The notes below the pieces were generated by a model. That model did not search any database and was not told where the DNA came from. It saw only the letters and a list, made by a program, of their open reading frames with translations. Positions 9,881 through 17,843 of a DNA stretch of 64,000 nucleotides are shown in pieces. Source of the DNA: Dysgonomonas sp. HDW5A (GTDB lineage: Bacteria > Bacteroidota > Bacteroidia > Bacteroidales > Dysgonomonadaceae); contig NZ_CP049857.1 in NCBI RefSeq assembly GCF_011299555.1, forward strand, positions 868,001 through 932,000. Reading direction: 5' to 3'. The position numbers were made by a program, and so were the translations under genes. Position 1 is the stretch's first letter, and every line of letters starts with the position of its first letter.

Positions 9881-10454
9881 TCCCGTGTTCTTCTGCCATT
9901 TTACGAATATTCAATATGGCATAACGCATTCTACCCAAAGCTGTGTTGATACTTATTCCGGTTTGTTCCGATATTTCTTTAAAGCTTAGTTCTTGGTAAT
10001 ATCTCATTTCGAGGACTTCACGCTGACTCGGAGGTAAGTAATGTATCAGCTTTTTCACATCTTCCAAGATCTGACTATAAATAAGCCTGTCCTCAATCGT
10101 ATTATCGCATAGGTTTGCATTATTCAGTAAATCAATCTCAGTTTCATCATTAGAAACTGTATTCTCGCTTCTTTCCTGTCTGAAATAATCTATCACCAGG
10201 TTATGAGCAATACGCATTATCCATGCTCTAAACTTACCATTTTCGGTATATCGACCTTGCTTTATAGTTGTAATAGCTTTAATGAACGTTTCCTGGAAAA
10301 CATCCTCCGCCATTTCTCTATTTCTTATTATAAAATATATGTAATTATATACATTCTTTTGATGACGAAGAAGAAGTTCATCAAAAGCTAGATTATTACC
10401 AATCGAATAAGAAATAACTAATTCTTCATCAGTCATGTCCTTTAATACATCCAT
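9861..10454 (-). CDS. ECF-type RNA polymerase sigma factor
   Basis: 197 residues, with sigma region 2 (FDELLLRHQKNVYNYIYFII, AEDVFQETFIKA) and region 4 (LPPSQREVLEMRYYQELSFKEISEQTGIS) joined by an acidic linker. It would direct RNA polymerase to a special promoter set. No anti-sigma gene adjoins it, so control may be at the level of its own transcription. The gene ends in an overlap with the 3' end of dinB on the opposite strand. Target genes unknown. Confidence 0.92.
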   Translation of the reverse strand: MDVLKDMTDEELVISYSIGNNLAFDELLLRHQKNVYNYIYFIIRNREMAEDVFQETFIKAITTIKQGRYTENGKFRAWIMRIAHNLVIDYFRQERSENTVSNDETEIDLLNNANLCDNTIEDRLIYSQILEDVKKLIHYLPPSQREVLEMRYYQELSFKEISEQTGISINTALGRMRYAILNIRKMAEEHGIILSVG

Positions 10455-10612
10455 TACTATATGTCTAAGTTACTATGAGTAATGATTTTTCGATAGGCTT
10501 TGTAATTTTGGTTTATAACTAAATACAAATTAATAGCATTTATCTCGTATTTGCAAATCTTTGACGGCTATTTTCCTGATATATTTTTAACTTTTCTTAT
10601 TTGATTGCACAA

Positions 10613-11251
10613 TTAAGGAGCTAATCTGTTAATTTCCCAATCGCCATTAACATTAGTATACTGAATTCTATCATGTAATCGACTTTTACGTCCTTGCCAG
10701 AATTCGACAAGAATAGGCCTTACCAAATAACCTCCCCAGTTATCAGGTCTTTTTACATCAACATCTGCAAATCTCTTCTCAAAATCAGCTACTAGCCCTT
10801 CTAAATATTCGCGGCTAGGAATAATCGAGCTTTGTGGAGAAGACCATGCACCCAATTTACTGCCAATAGGACGTCTTTCGAAGTAAGAATCGGATTCCTC
10901 CGGTAGTATCTTCTCAACTCGGCCTTCGATCCTCACCTGACGCTCCAGTTCGTTCCAGATGAAAGTCAATGCACAATTTGGATTCTCTTCTATTTGCTTA
11001 GCTTTTCGGCTATCGTAGTTTGTAAAAAACACAAAGCCTCCTTTTCTAATTTGTTTCAACAATACAACTCTTGACGATGGTTTCAAATCGAGTCCTACTG
11101 TTGCCAGATTCATTGCATTGGGCTCTAACACCTCGGCTTCCAGGCTTTCTTTAAACCAAATCTCAAACTGCTGAACCGGGTCCGGCAAAACATCTTGAGT
11201 GTCTAAGGTTTTCAGTGTAAAATCTCTTCGTAAATCTGATATATCAATCAT
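10613..11251 (-). CDS. pdxH: Pyridoxamine 5'-phosphate oxidase
   Basis: 212 residues, the normal size. This FMN enzyme oxidises pyridoxamine or pyridoxine phosphate to pyridoxal phosphate. Characteristic blocks: NAMNLATVGLDLKPSSRVVLLK, VFFTNYDSRKAKQI, RIEGRVEKI, SYFERRPIGSKLGAWSSPQS, FWQGRKSRLHDR and the C-terminal WEINRLAP, all of which form the flavin and substrate sites. Its ATG overlaps the TAA of a possible small upstream ORF (TAATG). Confidence 0.97.
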   Translation of the reverse strand: MIDISDLRRDFTLKTLDTQDVLPDPVQQFEIWFKESLEAEVLEPNAMNLATVGLDLKPSSRVVLLKQIRKGGFVFFTNYDSRKAKQIEENPNCALTFIWNELERQVRIEGRVEKILPEESDSYFERRPIGSKLGAWSSPQSSIIPSREYLEGLVADFEKRFADVDVKRPDNWGGYLVRPILVEFWQGRKSRLHDRIQYTNVNGDWEINRLAP

Positions 11252-11421
11252 TAGTTTTCTATTAAGTTCTTTTTAACTATCGATACATATTCAACTTGAT
11301 TATTCAATGAATGATCAAGTAACAAGTTCAACACATTATCTACATTTTGTATAACCTCTATATTCTTTTCAACATTCAAATATATATCTTTTATTTCAAG
11401 AAAGTATATACACCTTATCAT
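11251..11421 (-). CDS. Possible small ORF coupled to pdxH (56 codons)
   Basis: An ATG at 11419-11421 opens a 56-residue frame whose TAA shares its last base with the pdxH ATG (TAATG). The peptide (MIRCIYFLEIKDIYLNVEKN, later DNVLNLLLDHSLNNQ and ending VKKNLIEN) has a regular hydrophobic pattern and codon use like its neighbours. I recognise no family. It could be a leader peptide, or the tail of a decayed gene, since broken frames continue upstream to about 11530. Moderate to low certainty. Confidence 0.35.
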   Translation of the reverse strand: MIRCIYFLEIKDIYLNVEKNIEVIQNVDNVLNLLLDHSLNNQVEYVSIVKKNLIEN

Positions 11422-11551
11422 ACATACCTACCCAGATAATACATTCAATTCTCATCAGCATCTGCTGTTTTCTGGAAAATACGATTGATCTGTAAAAACT
11501 AATGCAGAACAAGAACAATGCTTCCCCCATAGTTTACTTTTGCTAAAAAAT
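11422..11551. other. Gap upstream of pdxH: only short broken frames
   Basis: Apart from the possible small ORF at 11251-11421, the 354-base space between pdxH and tsf holds only short - strand frames, one of 42 codons from 11530. They could be gene remnants. No promoter pair or RNA gene was recognised. Confidence 0.4.
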
Positions 11552-11586
11552 AAAAAGCCGCTCCAAAACTTGGAACGGCTTTTTTA
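11552..11586. terminator. Intrinsic terminator after tsf
   Basis: AAAAAGCCGCTCC and GGAACGGCTTTTTT form a long stem with one mismatch around AAAACTT; A and T runs on the two sides let it act for the tsf operon on the - strand. Confidence 0.88.
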
Positions 11587-11605
11587 TCAATTCTTTTTAA
11601 CTGAA

Positions 11606-12430
11606 TTACTCAGCATTCAAAGTAATACGTTTGAACTCAACAACTGTCAACTCTTTGTCTATAGATTGAAGATATTGTTCAATATTTTGTTTTGGGTTCT
11701 TAATGAACTCTTGTTGAAGAAGAGTAAACTCTTTGTAGAATTTAGTCAATGCACCTTCAGCAATTTTATCAATAAGATTTTCAGGCTTACCTGCTTCAAG
11801 AGCTTTTTCTTTTGCAAGATTCAATTCTCTTTGTTTGATTTCTTCCGATACATGCTCAGCTTTCAATGCTACAGGATTCATTGCTGCAATTTGCATAGCA
11901 ACATCTTTTCCTACTTGAGCATCTACATTTGCCTTGTTGAAACCTACAATTGTTGCCAATTTGTTTCCTGGGTGTACATAAGCAACTACAGTTGGAGCAG
12001 TAATAGTTTCGTATGCACCAATTTCCATTTTCTCTCCTGTTATACCCATACGGTCTACAACAACATCAGAAATCTTACGACCTCCGATTTCAAGAGCATT
12101 TAAGGCATCCAAATTTGCAGGTTTATTAGCTAATGCCACATCTAAGATAGAAGTAGTCATACCAACAAACTCAGCGTTGATTGCAACGAAGTCAGTCTCA
12201 CATCTTACTGCAACAATTGCAGCAAAATCATTGTTTGTACCAGCAAGTACACATCCTTCCGAAGCTTCACGATCGCCACGTTTTGCAGCAAAAGCTTGTC
12301 CTTTTTTACGGATTACTTCGATTGCTTTTTCGATATCACCCTCTGCTTCTGTCAATGCACTTTTACAATCCATCATACCCGCACCTGTTCTTTTACGAAG
12401 GTTTTGGATATCAGCCATAGTAATTGCCAT
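11606..12430 (-). CDS. tsf: Elongation factor Ts
   Basis: 274 residues. EF-Ts releases GDP from EF-Tu. The N-terminal UBA-like helix pair (ITMADIQNLRKRTGAGMMDC, residues 3-22) and the signature TDFVAINAEF are intact, followed by the dimerisation subdomain and a coiled-coil. Last gene of the rplM-rpsI-rpsB-tsf operon on the - strand, but separated from rpsB by 195 bases that contain a dispersed repeat; an extra promoter there is possible. Confidence 0.98.
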   Translation of the reverse strand: MAITMADIQNLRKRTGAGMMDCKSALTEAEGDIEKAIEVIRKKGQAFAAKRGDREASEGCVLAGTNNDFAAIVAVRCETDFVAINAEFVGMTTSILDVALANKPANLDALNALEIGGRKISDVVVDRMGITGEKMEIGAYETITAPTVVAYVHPGNKLATIVGFNKANVDAQVGKDVAMQIAAMNPVALKAEHVSEEIKQRELNLAKEKALEAGKPENLIDKIAEGALTKFYKEFTLLQQEFIKNPKQNIEQYLQSIDKELTVVEFKRITLNAE

Positions 12431-12460
12431 ATCTTTATATATTTTTGATTATTAATATTC

Positions 12461-12542
12461 TAGGTCTAAGACCTTTTTATTACTTTGGCAAGCATAATCT
12501 CGACTGGCAGTTATTACTTTCAAATACGATATTAAATACTTG
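12461..12542 (+). repeat. Dispersed AAGGTCT repeat, copy B (between rpsB and tsf)
   Basis: Full-length copy: TAGGTCTAAGACCTTTTTAT, TACTTTGGCAAGCATAAT, CTGGCAGTTATTACTTT and ATTAAATACT in the consensus order. It lies inside a ribosomal-protein operon, with the palindrome end next to the tsf start. Confidence 0.8.
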
Positions 12543-12625
12543 CTTTTTCTTAAAAAAGCAAAAGGTCAAGAGTGAGCCCAAAAGATTTATCCCTTAGCAC
12601 TTACTCTTAACCTTTAGTATAATTA

Positions 12626-13468
12626 TTATTCTTCGTCTTTAACGAATTTGCTTGTAACAGCAGCTTTCAAAGCATCATCATCATCTTTAGATGTGCGTTC
12701 TTTTTTAGCTGTAGTTCTTTTGCGGTCTTTTTTAGCGCCGTCTTCTTGTGCTTCAGCTGCAGTACTGTCTGCTTTTTCTACTTTTCTTTCTTCCAAACCT
12801 TCTTTGATAGAATCGCAAAGGTGAGATAGAATTACTTCAATAGATTTAGAAGCATCATCATTTGCAGGGATAACAAAATCAATATCAGAAGGATCTGAGT
12901 TTGTATCTACCATAGCAAATACAGGAATACCCAAGCGTTGAGCTTCTTTAACTGCAATATTTTCTTTCAATACGTCAACGATAAACAAAGCTGCCGGTAA
13001 ACGTGTAAGATCTTGGATAGAACCTAAATTCTTTTCAAGTTTAGCACGTTGACGAGTTACTTGAAGTTTTTCTCTTTTAGAAAGAGTATCGAATGTACCG
13101 TCTTTAATCATTTTGTCGATAGTCGACATTTTTTTCACAGCTTTACGGATAGTTGGGAAGTTGGTCAACATACCTCCTGGCCAACGCTCAATCACGTAAG
13201 GCATATTTATAGAAAGTGCCAGATCAGCAACAACTTCTTTCGCTTGCTTTTTAGTCGCAACGAATAAAATTTTCTTACCCGATCTTGCTATTTGTTTCAT
13301 CGCAGCAGCAGCTTCATCAGCTTTTGCTATCGATTTGTAAAGGTCGATAATGTGAATGCCATTACGCTCCATAAAAATATAAGGAGCCATCGCCGGATTC
13401 CACTTTCTTTTTAAGTGTCCGAAGTGTACACCAGCTTCTAATAATTGGTCAAATTCTAATTTTGCCAT
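12626..13468 (-). CDS. rpsB: Small ribosomal subunit protein uS2
   Basis: 280 residues, longer than the roughly 240 of Escherichia coli. The core is typical (LLEAGVHFGHLKRKWNPAM, FVATKKQAKE, RWPGGMLTNF, VDTNSDPSDIDFVIPANDDA). The last 50 residues form a charged Lys/Arg/Asp/Glu tail (KKDRKRTTAKKERTSKDDDD), an extension I associate with this phylum. It is a late-assembling 30S protein. Upstream are rplM and rpsI; downstream tsf, the usual partner. Confidence 0.98.
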   Translation of the reverse strand: MAKLEFDQLLEAGVHFGHLKRKWNPAMAPYIFMERNGIHIIDLYKSIAKADEAAAAMKQIARSGKKILFVATKKQAKEVVADLALSINMPYVIERWPGGMLTNFPTIRKAVKKMSTIDKMIKDGTFDTLSKREKLQVTRQRAKLEKNLGSIQDLTRLPAALFIVDVLKENIAVKEAQRLGIPVFAMVDTNSDPSDIDFVIPANDDASKSIEVILSHLCDSIKEGLEERKVEKADSTAAEAQEDGAKKDRKRTTAKKERTSKDDDDALKAAVTSKFVKDEE

Positions 13469-13514
13469 TTTTGTTTTTTTAATGCGTTTACTTTCTTTTT
13501 CTGTAAATTGAATT

Positions 13515-13560
13515 GTCGGGTAGCTCTACTTATGAAGTCCCGTCAATTTAGATACTAAAC
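13515..13560 (-). promoter_or_regulatory. Possible structured leader of rpsB
   Basis: In the 193-base rpsI-rpsB gap the - strand carries TTGACGGG and CCCGACAA, which pair with one mismatch around an 18-base loop, about 50 bases before the rpsB start. It could be an autoregulatory S2 site or an RNA processing signal. No phylogenetic support available here. Confidence 0.3.
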
Positions 13561-13661
13561 GTAACTTTTGATCGATGTATCATCTACATCTATATTTCTA
13601 CTCTCGCCTATGAACTTATGCAACCAAAAGCAAATGTCCGAGGGAGAAAGCCATATCCAAA

Positions 13662-14048
13662 TTAACGTTTTGAGAATTGAAATTTCTTTCTTGCTTTAGG
13701 TTGTCCTGGTTTTTTACGTTCAACAACACGTGGATCACGAGTCATAAACCCTTCAGCTCTTAGAGCAGGTTTATCATCCGCATTGATCTTCACTAGAGCA
13801 CGAGCAATACCTAGACGAGCAGCTTCTGCTTGACCTTTGTACCCACCACCGTTCAGATTAATCTTAATGTCATATTTCTCAGCAACACCTAATTTATTTA
13901 GAGGTTGGTTTACAACATATTGAAGAATTGTCGATGGAAAGTAATTTGCCAGTTCTCTTTTGTTGATAACAATTTTCCCAGTTCCTTCGCTTAGGTATAC
14001 GCGTGCTACTGCAGCTTTGCGTCTTCCGATTGCATTTATTACTTCCAT
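13662..14048 (-). CDS. rpsI: Small ribosomal subunit protein uS9
   Basis: 128 residues. Signature: AIGRRKAAVARVYLSEGTGK at the N-terminus, GGGYKGQAEAARLGIARAL in the middle, and the basic C-terminal tail ending KARKKFQFSKR, which reaches the P-site tRNA. It follows rplM by 5 bases, the conserved L13-S9 pair. Confidence 0.99.
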   Translation of the reverse strand: MEVINAIGRRKAAVARVYLSEGTGKIVINKRELANYFPSTILQYVVNQPLNKLGVAEKYDIKINLNGGGYKGQAEAARLGIARALVKINADDKPALRAEGFMTRDPRVVERKKPGQPKARKKFQFSKR

Positions 14049-14053
14049 TGTTA

Positions 14054-14509
14054 TTATTTAAGAGTGTTAATATCTATTACTTTTGGCTGTTGAGCATCAT
14101 GTTTGTGCTCTGCTCCACCGTATACATAAAGATTTTTCAATAAAGCTGCACCTAATTTATTTTTAGGCAACATACCTTTAACTACTTTATGCATCAAACG
14201 ATCTGCACCTTTACCCATCAAAACTTGAGGAGTTGTTTCACGTTGTCCACCTGGATAACCTGTATATCTCAAATATACGCGATCAGTCCATTTGTTACCT
14301 GTAAGAACTACCTTATCAGCGTTAATGATAACAACATTATCTCCACAATCAATATGGGGAGTAAAGCTTGGCTTGTACTTTCCTCTCAAAAGCATAGCCA
14401 CCTTTGAAGCCAAACGGCCTAAAGTTTGACCTGATGCATCAATCACAACCCATTCTTTTTTAGCAGTTGCTTTGTTTGCAGAAATGGTCTTATAACTTAA
14501 AGTATCCAC
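14054..14509 (-). CDS. rplM: Large ribosomal subunit protein uL13
   Basis: 151 residues. Typical L13 blocks: WVVIDASGQTLGRLASKVAM, CGDNVVIINADKVVLTGNKW, RYTGYPGG and KGMLPKNKLGAALLKNLYVY. An early 50S assembly protein. First gene of the rplM-rpsI-rpsB-tsf operon; a well-spaced promoter lies 136 bases upstream, leaving a long leader that could host autogenous control. Confidence 0.99.
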   Translation of the reverse strand: MDTLSYKTISANKATAKKEWVVIDASGQTLGRLASKVAMLLRGKYKPSFTPHIDCGDNVVIINADKVVLTGNKWTDRVYLRYTGYPGGQRETTPQVLMGKGADRLMHKVVKGMLPKNKLGAALLKNLYVYGGAEHKHDAQQPKVIDINTLK

Positions 14510-14644
14510 TTTCTTTATTTTTTTAATTTGGTTAATGACTTTTATTTGACAATATCGGTTTTACTTATTTACTAAGGACACTTATTAAGCAAACAACCAG
14601 CTATATATCAAATATTTATATTCACATTTATAATAATCGGCTCG

Positions 14645-14675
14645 CAAAGATACAGATTTCCTGCGAATTATCAAA
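14645..14675 (-). promoter_or_regulatory. Promoter of the rplM operon
   Basis: On the - strand TTTG (14672-14675) is followed after exactly 19 bases by TATCTTTG (14645-14652), a perfect match to the Bacteroidota housekeeping promoter. Transcription would start near 14638, giving a leader of about 130 bases before rplM. Confidence 0.75.
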
Positions 14676-14687
14676 AAAAGGAACAAG

Positions 14688-14721
14688 AAAGGTTGCACTA
14701 AATTATATAATGCAACCTTTC
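14688..14721. terminator. Terminator after the crystallin-like lipoprotein gene
   Basis: AAAGGTTGCA and TGCAACCTTT pair perfectly around a 13-base AT loop. On the - strand it is followed by a T-rich stretch. Confidence 0.7.
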
Positions 14722-14746
14722 TAGACATTATAACCACACAGCAAAT

Positions 14747-15490
14747 TCAATTCCAGGTTATTAGTATTGAAGATATAACTTCATTCCAGTCTTTAGAATG
14801 GCGAAAAAAACCAGGTTTAGTATGCTGGTATTTACTAAAGTCTGCTTCATTCAAAGTATTAAAATTCGAATAAGTTAAAGATTTGCCTTGATAATAAGGA
14901 TTATCAAAAAACGTAGCAGTTAAACTATTATAACTTGAATTACTTGATTTAATCGTAACAGAAGTAAGAACATTATCAAATGACATAACTTGAGATACAG
15001 TCATTGGATAATAATTTAAATTATTAGCACCATTAGTGTTGGAAGCCGTAGTTCCCCCTAAAGGCATTAATGTAAAGGAAACCATTCTTCCCGAATAATT
15101 CGCCTTATCATACAGTTTAACTTCACAAGGAATCATAGGAGCAGCCCTCAATTTAGAAACAGAGTTCGTACCATCAAATCTTATACTTAACTCTTTTTGC
15201 AAATTCTCATAATCATCAAAATACTCATTTGGCTTATCTTTACTAACAAGAATTGCTACATTAGGTAATCCATTTATCTCTTCATAAATCTTGCCCACTT
15301 CCACATCTTCAAATACTGGAATTGAATCATTATCAAAATAGAATGGTGTAGAATACATTACTCCTTGATAAATAAACTCTAAATTGCCAGTCTCCTCAGA
15401 AGGCATACTTTTAGGGGCATTTTCAAAATCCTCATTAGAACATGCGATAAAGAAAAAAGTTCCTAATAAAATAAAGATTAATTTTTTCAT
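14747..15490 (-). CDS. Lipoprotein with beta/gamma-crystallin-like repeats
   Basis: 247 residues with a lipoprotein signal peptide (MKKLIFILLGTFFFIACSNE; lipidated Cys 17), so an envelope protein. The second half has two Greek-key-like units: VKLYDKANYSGRMVSF with FDNVLTSVTIKSS, and ATFFDNPYYQGKSLTY with EVISSILI, matching the Y/F-x-x-x-x-Y/F-x-G and S-S/T-V-I pattern of beta/gamma-crystallins, which often bind calcium. Residues 30-115 are not recognised. It has its own promoter and terminator. Role unknown; surface or envelope structure is likely. Confidence 0.7.
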   Translation of the reverse strand: MKKLIFILLGTFFFIACSNEDFENAPKSMPSEETGNLEFIYQGVMYSTPFYFDNDSIPVFEDVEVGKIYEEINGLPNVAILVSKDKPNEYFDDYENLQKELSIRFDGTNSVSKLRAAPMIPCEVKLYDKANYSGRMVSFTLMPLGGTTASNTNGANNLNYYPMTVSQVMSFDNVLTSVTIKSSNSSYNSLTATFFDNPYYQGKSLTYSNFNTLNEADFSKYQHTKPGFFRHSKDWNEVISSILITWN

Positions 15491-15536
15491 GTTTGTAAGG
15501 TTTTAGTTATTAAATCAACATAAAATTGATATTTTA

Positions 15537-15567
15537 CGAATATAATAAAAAAGTACCACCAAACAAA
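15537..15567 (-). promoter_or_regulatory. Promoter of the crystallin-like lipoprotein gene
   Basis: On the - strand TTTG (15564-15567), 19 bases, then TATATTCG (15537-15544), one mismatch from TAnnTTTG. The predicted start is about 40 bases before the ATG. Confidence 0.6.
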
Positions 15568-15604
15568 TTACAAAATAAACATGTTACGTTTAGTCATATA
15601 AAAT

Positions 15605-15637
15605 AAATAAAGGCCTGCACAATGCAAGCCCTTATTT
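15605..15637. terminator. Terminator after the 15661-16455 gene
   Basis: AAATAAAGGCCTGCA and TGCAAGCCCTTATTT form a long stem with two mismatches and a 3-base loop, just beyond the stop codon of the - strand lipoprotein gene. Confidence 0.6.
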
Positions 15638-15660
15638 CAGTCAAACTATATAAGTTCCGA

Positions 15661-16455
15661 TTAATTTGATTTAGAATATAATAAATATCCGGCATTTTCG
15701 ATATACGTTAATGCATATCCGGCATCAACTTTAGAATCTTCTCTCATTACTCTGAACCAAATACTTTTAGTTACATCAGTATCTAAATTAGAAGGTTGAA
15801 GAGCTCTTCTTAAAGAAGTCATATCAGCAACAATCATTTTATCCTCAGTTTTTGTAGTCGTCCCTACAGCTGTTCCACTTTTAGTCAAAACAACATCTAC
15901 AATAGCGGCATTATCAGGTAGAGCTGTTTTATTCTTCCGCACCTGCTTAGTTGCATCATAATAAAATCTAGCAGTCAAAACTTCTCCATCTTTTAACCCT
16001 GCAGTATAGCTAAACAACCATCTGTCTGAAAAGAAATTATTTGATGAGTACTTATTCAGATTAAATGTTTTAAAAAATGCTGAATTTGCCTGCTTTGTAG
16101 TATCCACAACTTGAATATTAATATTTTTTTGATCAGCTACGGGGAACGACTCTCCTTCTGCCACTGTAGCATATTCAGCCATTAACACATTACCCGAGAC
16201 TACATTATTACTATTAACTTTATATGTTAGTAATACAGCATCATCTTTACCATATGTAGAGATACCATCCCAAGTTACGTACATTCCCTGATTTAGACCG
16301 CTACCTACTGCAGCATATTTTACCCCATTATCAGCAATATTTATGACCCCAAACTCTCTGGTTCCTTGATAGGTTGACTCGTTATCTCCTAAGCACGAAG
16401 GTAAAATAATGGCTAACATAGCCACTGCACACACATATAAAAATGTCTTTCTCAT
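15661..16455 (-). CDS. Lipoprotein of unknown function
   Basis: 264 residues. The signal peptide ends in the lipobox ILPSC (Cys 21), so the protein is anchored in the envelope. The rest is predicted beta-rich, with IWFRVMRED and GYALTYIENAGYLLYSK at the C-terminus; this reminds me of Bacteroidales NigD-like or fasciclin-independent lipoproteins, but I cannot assign a family. It lies 62 bases behind the barrel/anti-sigma-like gene on the same strand, so it may be the third gene of the sigma-factor operon. Confidence 0.7.
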   Translation of the reverse strand: MRKTFLYVCAVAMLAIILPSCLGDNESTYQGTREFGVINIADNGVKYAAVGSGLNQGMYVTWDGISTYGKDDAVLLTYKVNSNNVVSGNVLMAEYATVAEGESFPVADQKNINIQVVDTTKQANSAFFKTFNLNKYSSNNFFSDRWLFSYTAGLKDGEVLTARFYYDATKQVRKNKTALPDNAAIVDVVLTKSGTAVGTTTKTEDKMIVADMTSLRRALQPSNLDTDVTKSIWFRVMREDSKVDAGYALTYIENAGYLLYSKSN

Positions 16456-16517
16456 GATTAATTAAGTATTTTATTATTATTCATATTATTTATTCTTAAT
16501 ACATCGTACCCATATCT

Positions 16518-17843
16518 CTAAAAACCAAACTTCAATCCAAGATTAAAGTTAAACAGCCACTTACGATCCGAAAATATAGTTTCATATTCATTATTTGCCT
16601 GAAAATAATAAGCTCCCCCAAAGGCTGTATAAACAGATAGCTTATTATACAACGGATAAGAGATACCCATCAATGCCGTAGCTGAAAATTGAGGTCTACT
16701 TTGAGATATGTTACGCTTCGACGAACGTTCCGAATTTAATAGATCATCAATACTACTCTTACTCTCTATTCGCCCGTAGAAATCTTTCTGAATCATTCCT
16801 CCCAGCGATGTGTAAAATTGAGCCTTCTTCCATTCTGCAAGCTTATAATTTACAGATAATGGAATACCGAAGTAGTGAAAATATTGTTGATCATTCTGAT
16901 TGTATTCCGACTGCCCGTCCATTCTGATTCTGGCAGAAACATAAGTATAAACAATACCACTTTCAAGAGATATCTTATTGGTTAGTTTCTTATTCACAGC
17001 TACCCCGAAAGAGACGGGCTGATTATGTTCCAACCTGAACTGCTGGCTTCTTAGAGTATAAATTCCATCAGAAGCTAAAGCGGCATTCGCATATCGAAAT
17101 GTGTTTGCAACATCATTCGATTTAGAAAAACCTCCTCCTCCACCAACACCAATAGCAATACCCTTAGAACCATCACCTTTCTTCTCTGATTTTACCCGGG
17201 TATTATTATCTGCTAATATATTTTTCGATTCATCCCCTGCGGCAGCAAATGCTTCAATTTTAGATTTTAATTCACGCTCAAAGTCCGGATCTTTCGGCTG
17301 AAAGTTTTCTTGTTTTGCAGCATCAGCAACATAAATATCTTGCACATCCTGTACTCTATTTTCTGCTATTGTATTCTCAACAGGAGCAACACCCTCTGAG
17401 GATATACTTCCTGACAATTTCCCGGCAGACGAGACAGTTTTCGTTTTAGCAACGAACTGACCAGAGGTAGTAGCCAACAAACTCAAAGTCGGTTGAGTTT
17501 TTACCTGTTTTATTATCTTATTATCGGAATTATCCTCCCGATCGTCAACTTTAAGCTGTGCAAAAGAACGGTTCTTCTCAATCGTTTTATCCTCTATTAC
17601 CTTCGCTATATGAGTATTCTCACTATTCTGAGGTATAAAATATAGAACTGCAAAAATCACGGCAGCCGCTGCAGAAGCCCAACTCAGAATCCTGTAAACG
17701 GGTTTCTTTAGAGATGGCTTTATGGGAGCCTGAACCGGAAGGTCAGCCTCAATCTTATTCCACAATGACGGAGGAAGGTCAGCCTCAAAACCCTTCAGTT
17801 TCGAAGAAAAGACATCCTTTATGTGATCTTTATCCGCTTTCAT
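16518..17843 (-). CDS. Anti-sigma-like protein with C-terminal outer-membrane beta-barrel-like domain
   Basis: 441 residues. Residues 1-45 are cytoplasmic-like (DVFSSKLKGFEADLPPSLWN), then a single membrane helix (about 49-68, ILSWASAAAAVIFAVLYFIP), a low-complexity linker of about 170 residues, and from about residue 245 alternating strands (FGVAVNKKLTNKISLESGIV, VNYKLAEWKKAQFYTSLGG) that end in FNFNLGLKFGF, a barrel-type terminal Phe. The N-terminal layout equals that of ECF anti-sigma factors, and the start overlaps the sigma gene by 4 bases (ATGA). I infer envelope-stress sensing across the periplasm. Confidence 0.75.
   Translation of the reverse strand: MKADKDHIKDVFSSKLKGFEADLPPSLWNKIEADLPVQAPIKPSLKKPVYRILSWASAAAAVIFAVLYFIPQNSENTHIAKVIEDKTIEKNRSFAQLKVDDREDNSDNKIIKQVKTQPTLSLLATTSGQFVAKTKTVSSAGKLSGSISSEGVAPVENTIAENRVQDVQDIYVADAAKQENFQPKDPDFERELKSKIEAFAAAGDESKNILADNNTRVKSEKKGDGSKGIAIGVGGGGGFSKSNDVANTFRYANAALASDGIYTLRSQQFRLEHNQPVSFGVAVNKKLTNKISLESGIVYTYVSARIRMDGQSEYNQNDQQYFHYFGIPLSVNYKLAEWKKAQFYTSLGGMIQKDFYGRIESKSSIDDLLNSERSSKRNISQSRPQFSATALMGISYPLYNKLSVYTAFGGAYYFQANNEYETIFSDRKWLFNFNLGLKFGF

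Noticed and set aside
11540-12103. 187-residue open frame on the + strand over tsf
   Set aside because: It is a shadow of the clear EF-Ts gene on the opposite strand, is Cys/Phe-rich without any family pattern, and starts inside the tsf terminator.
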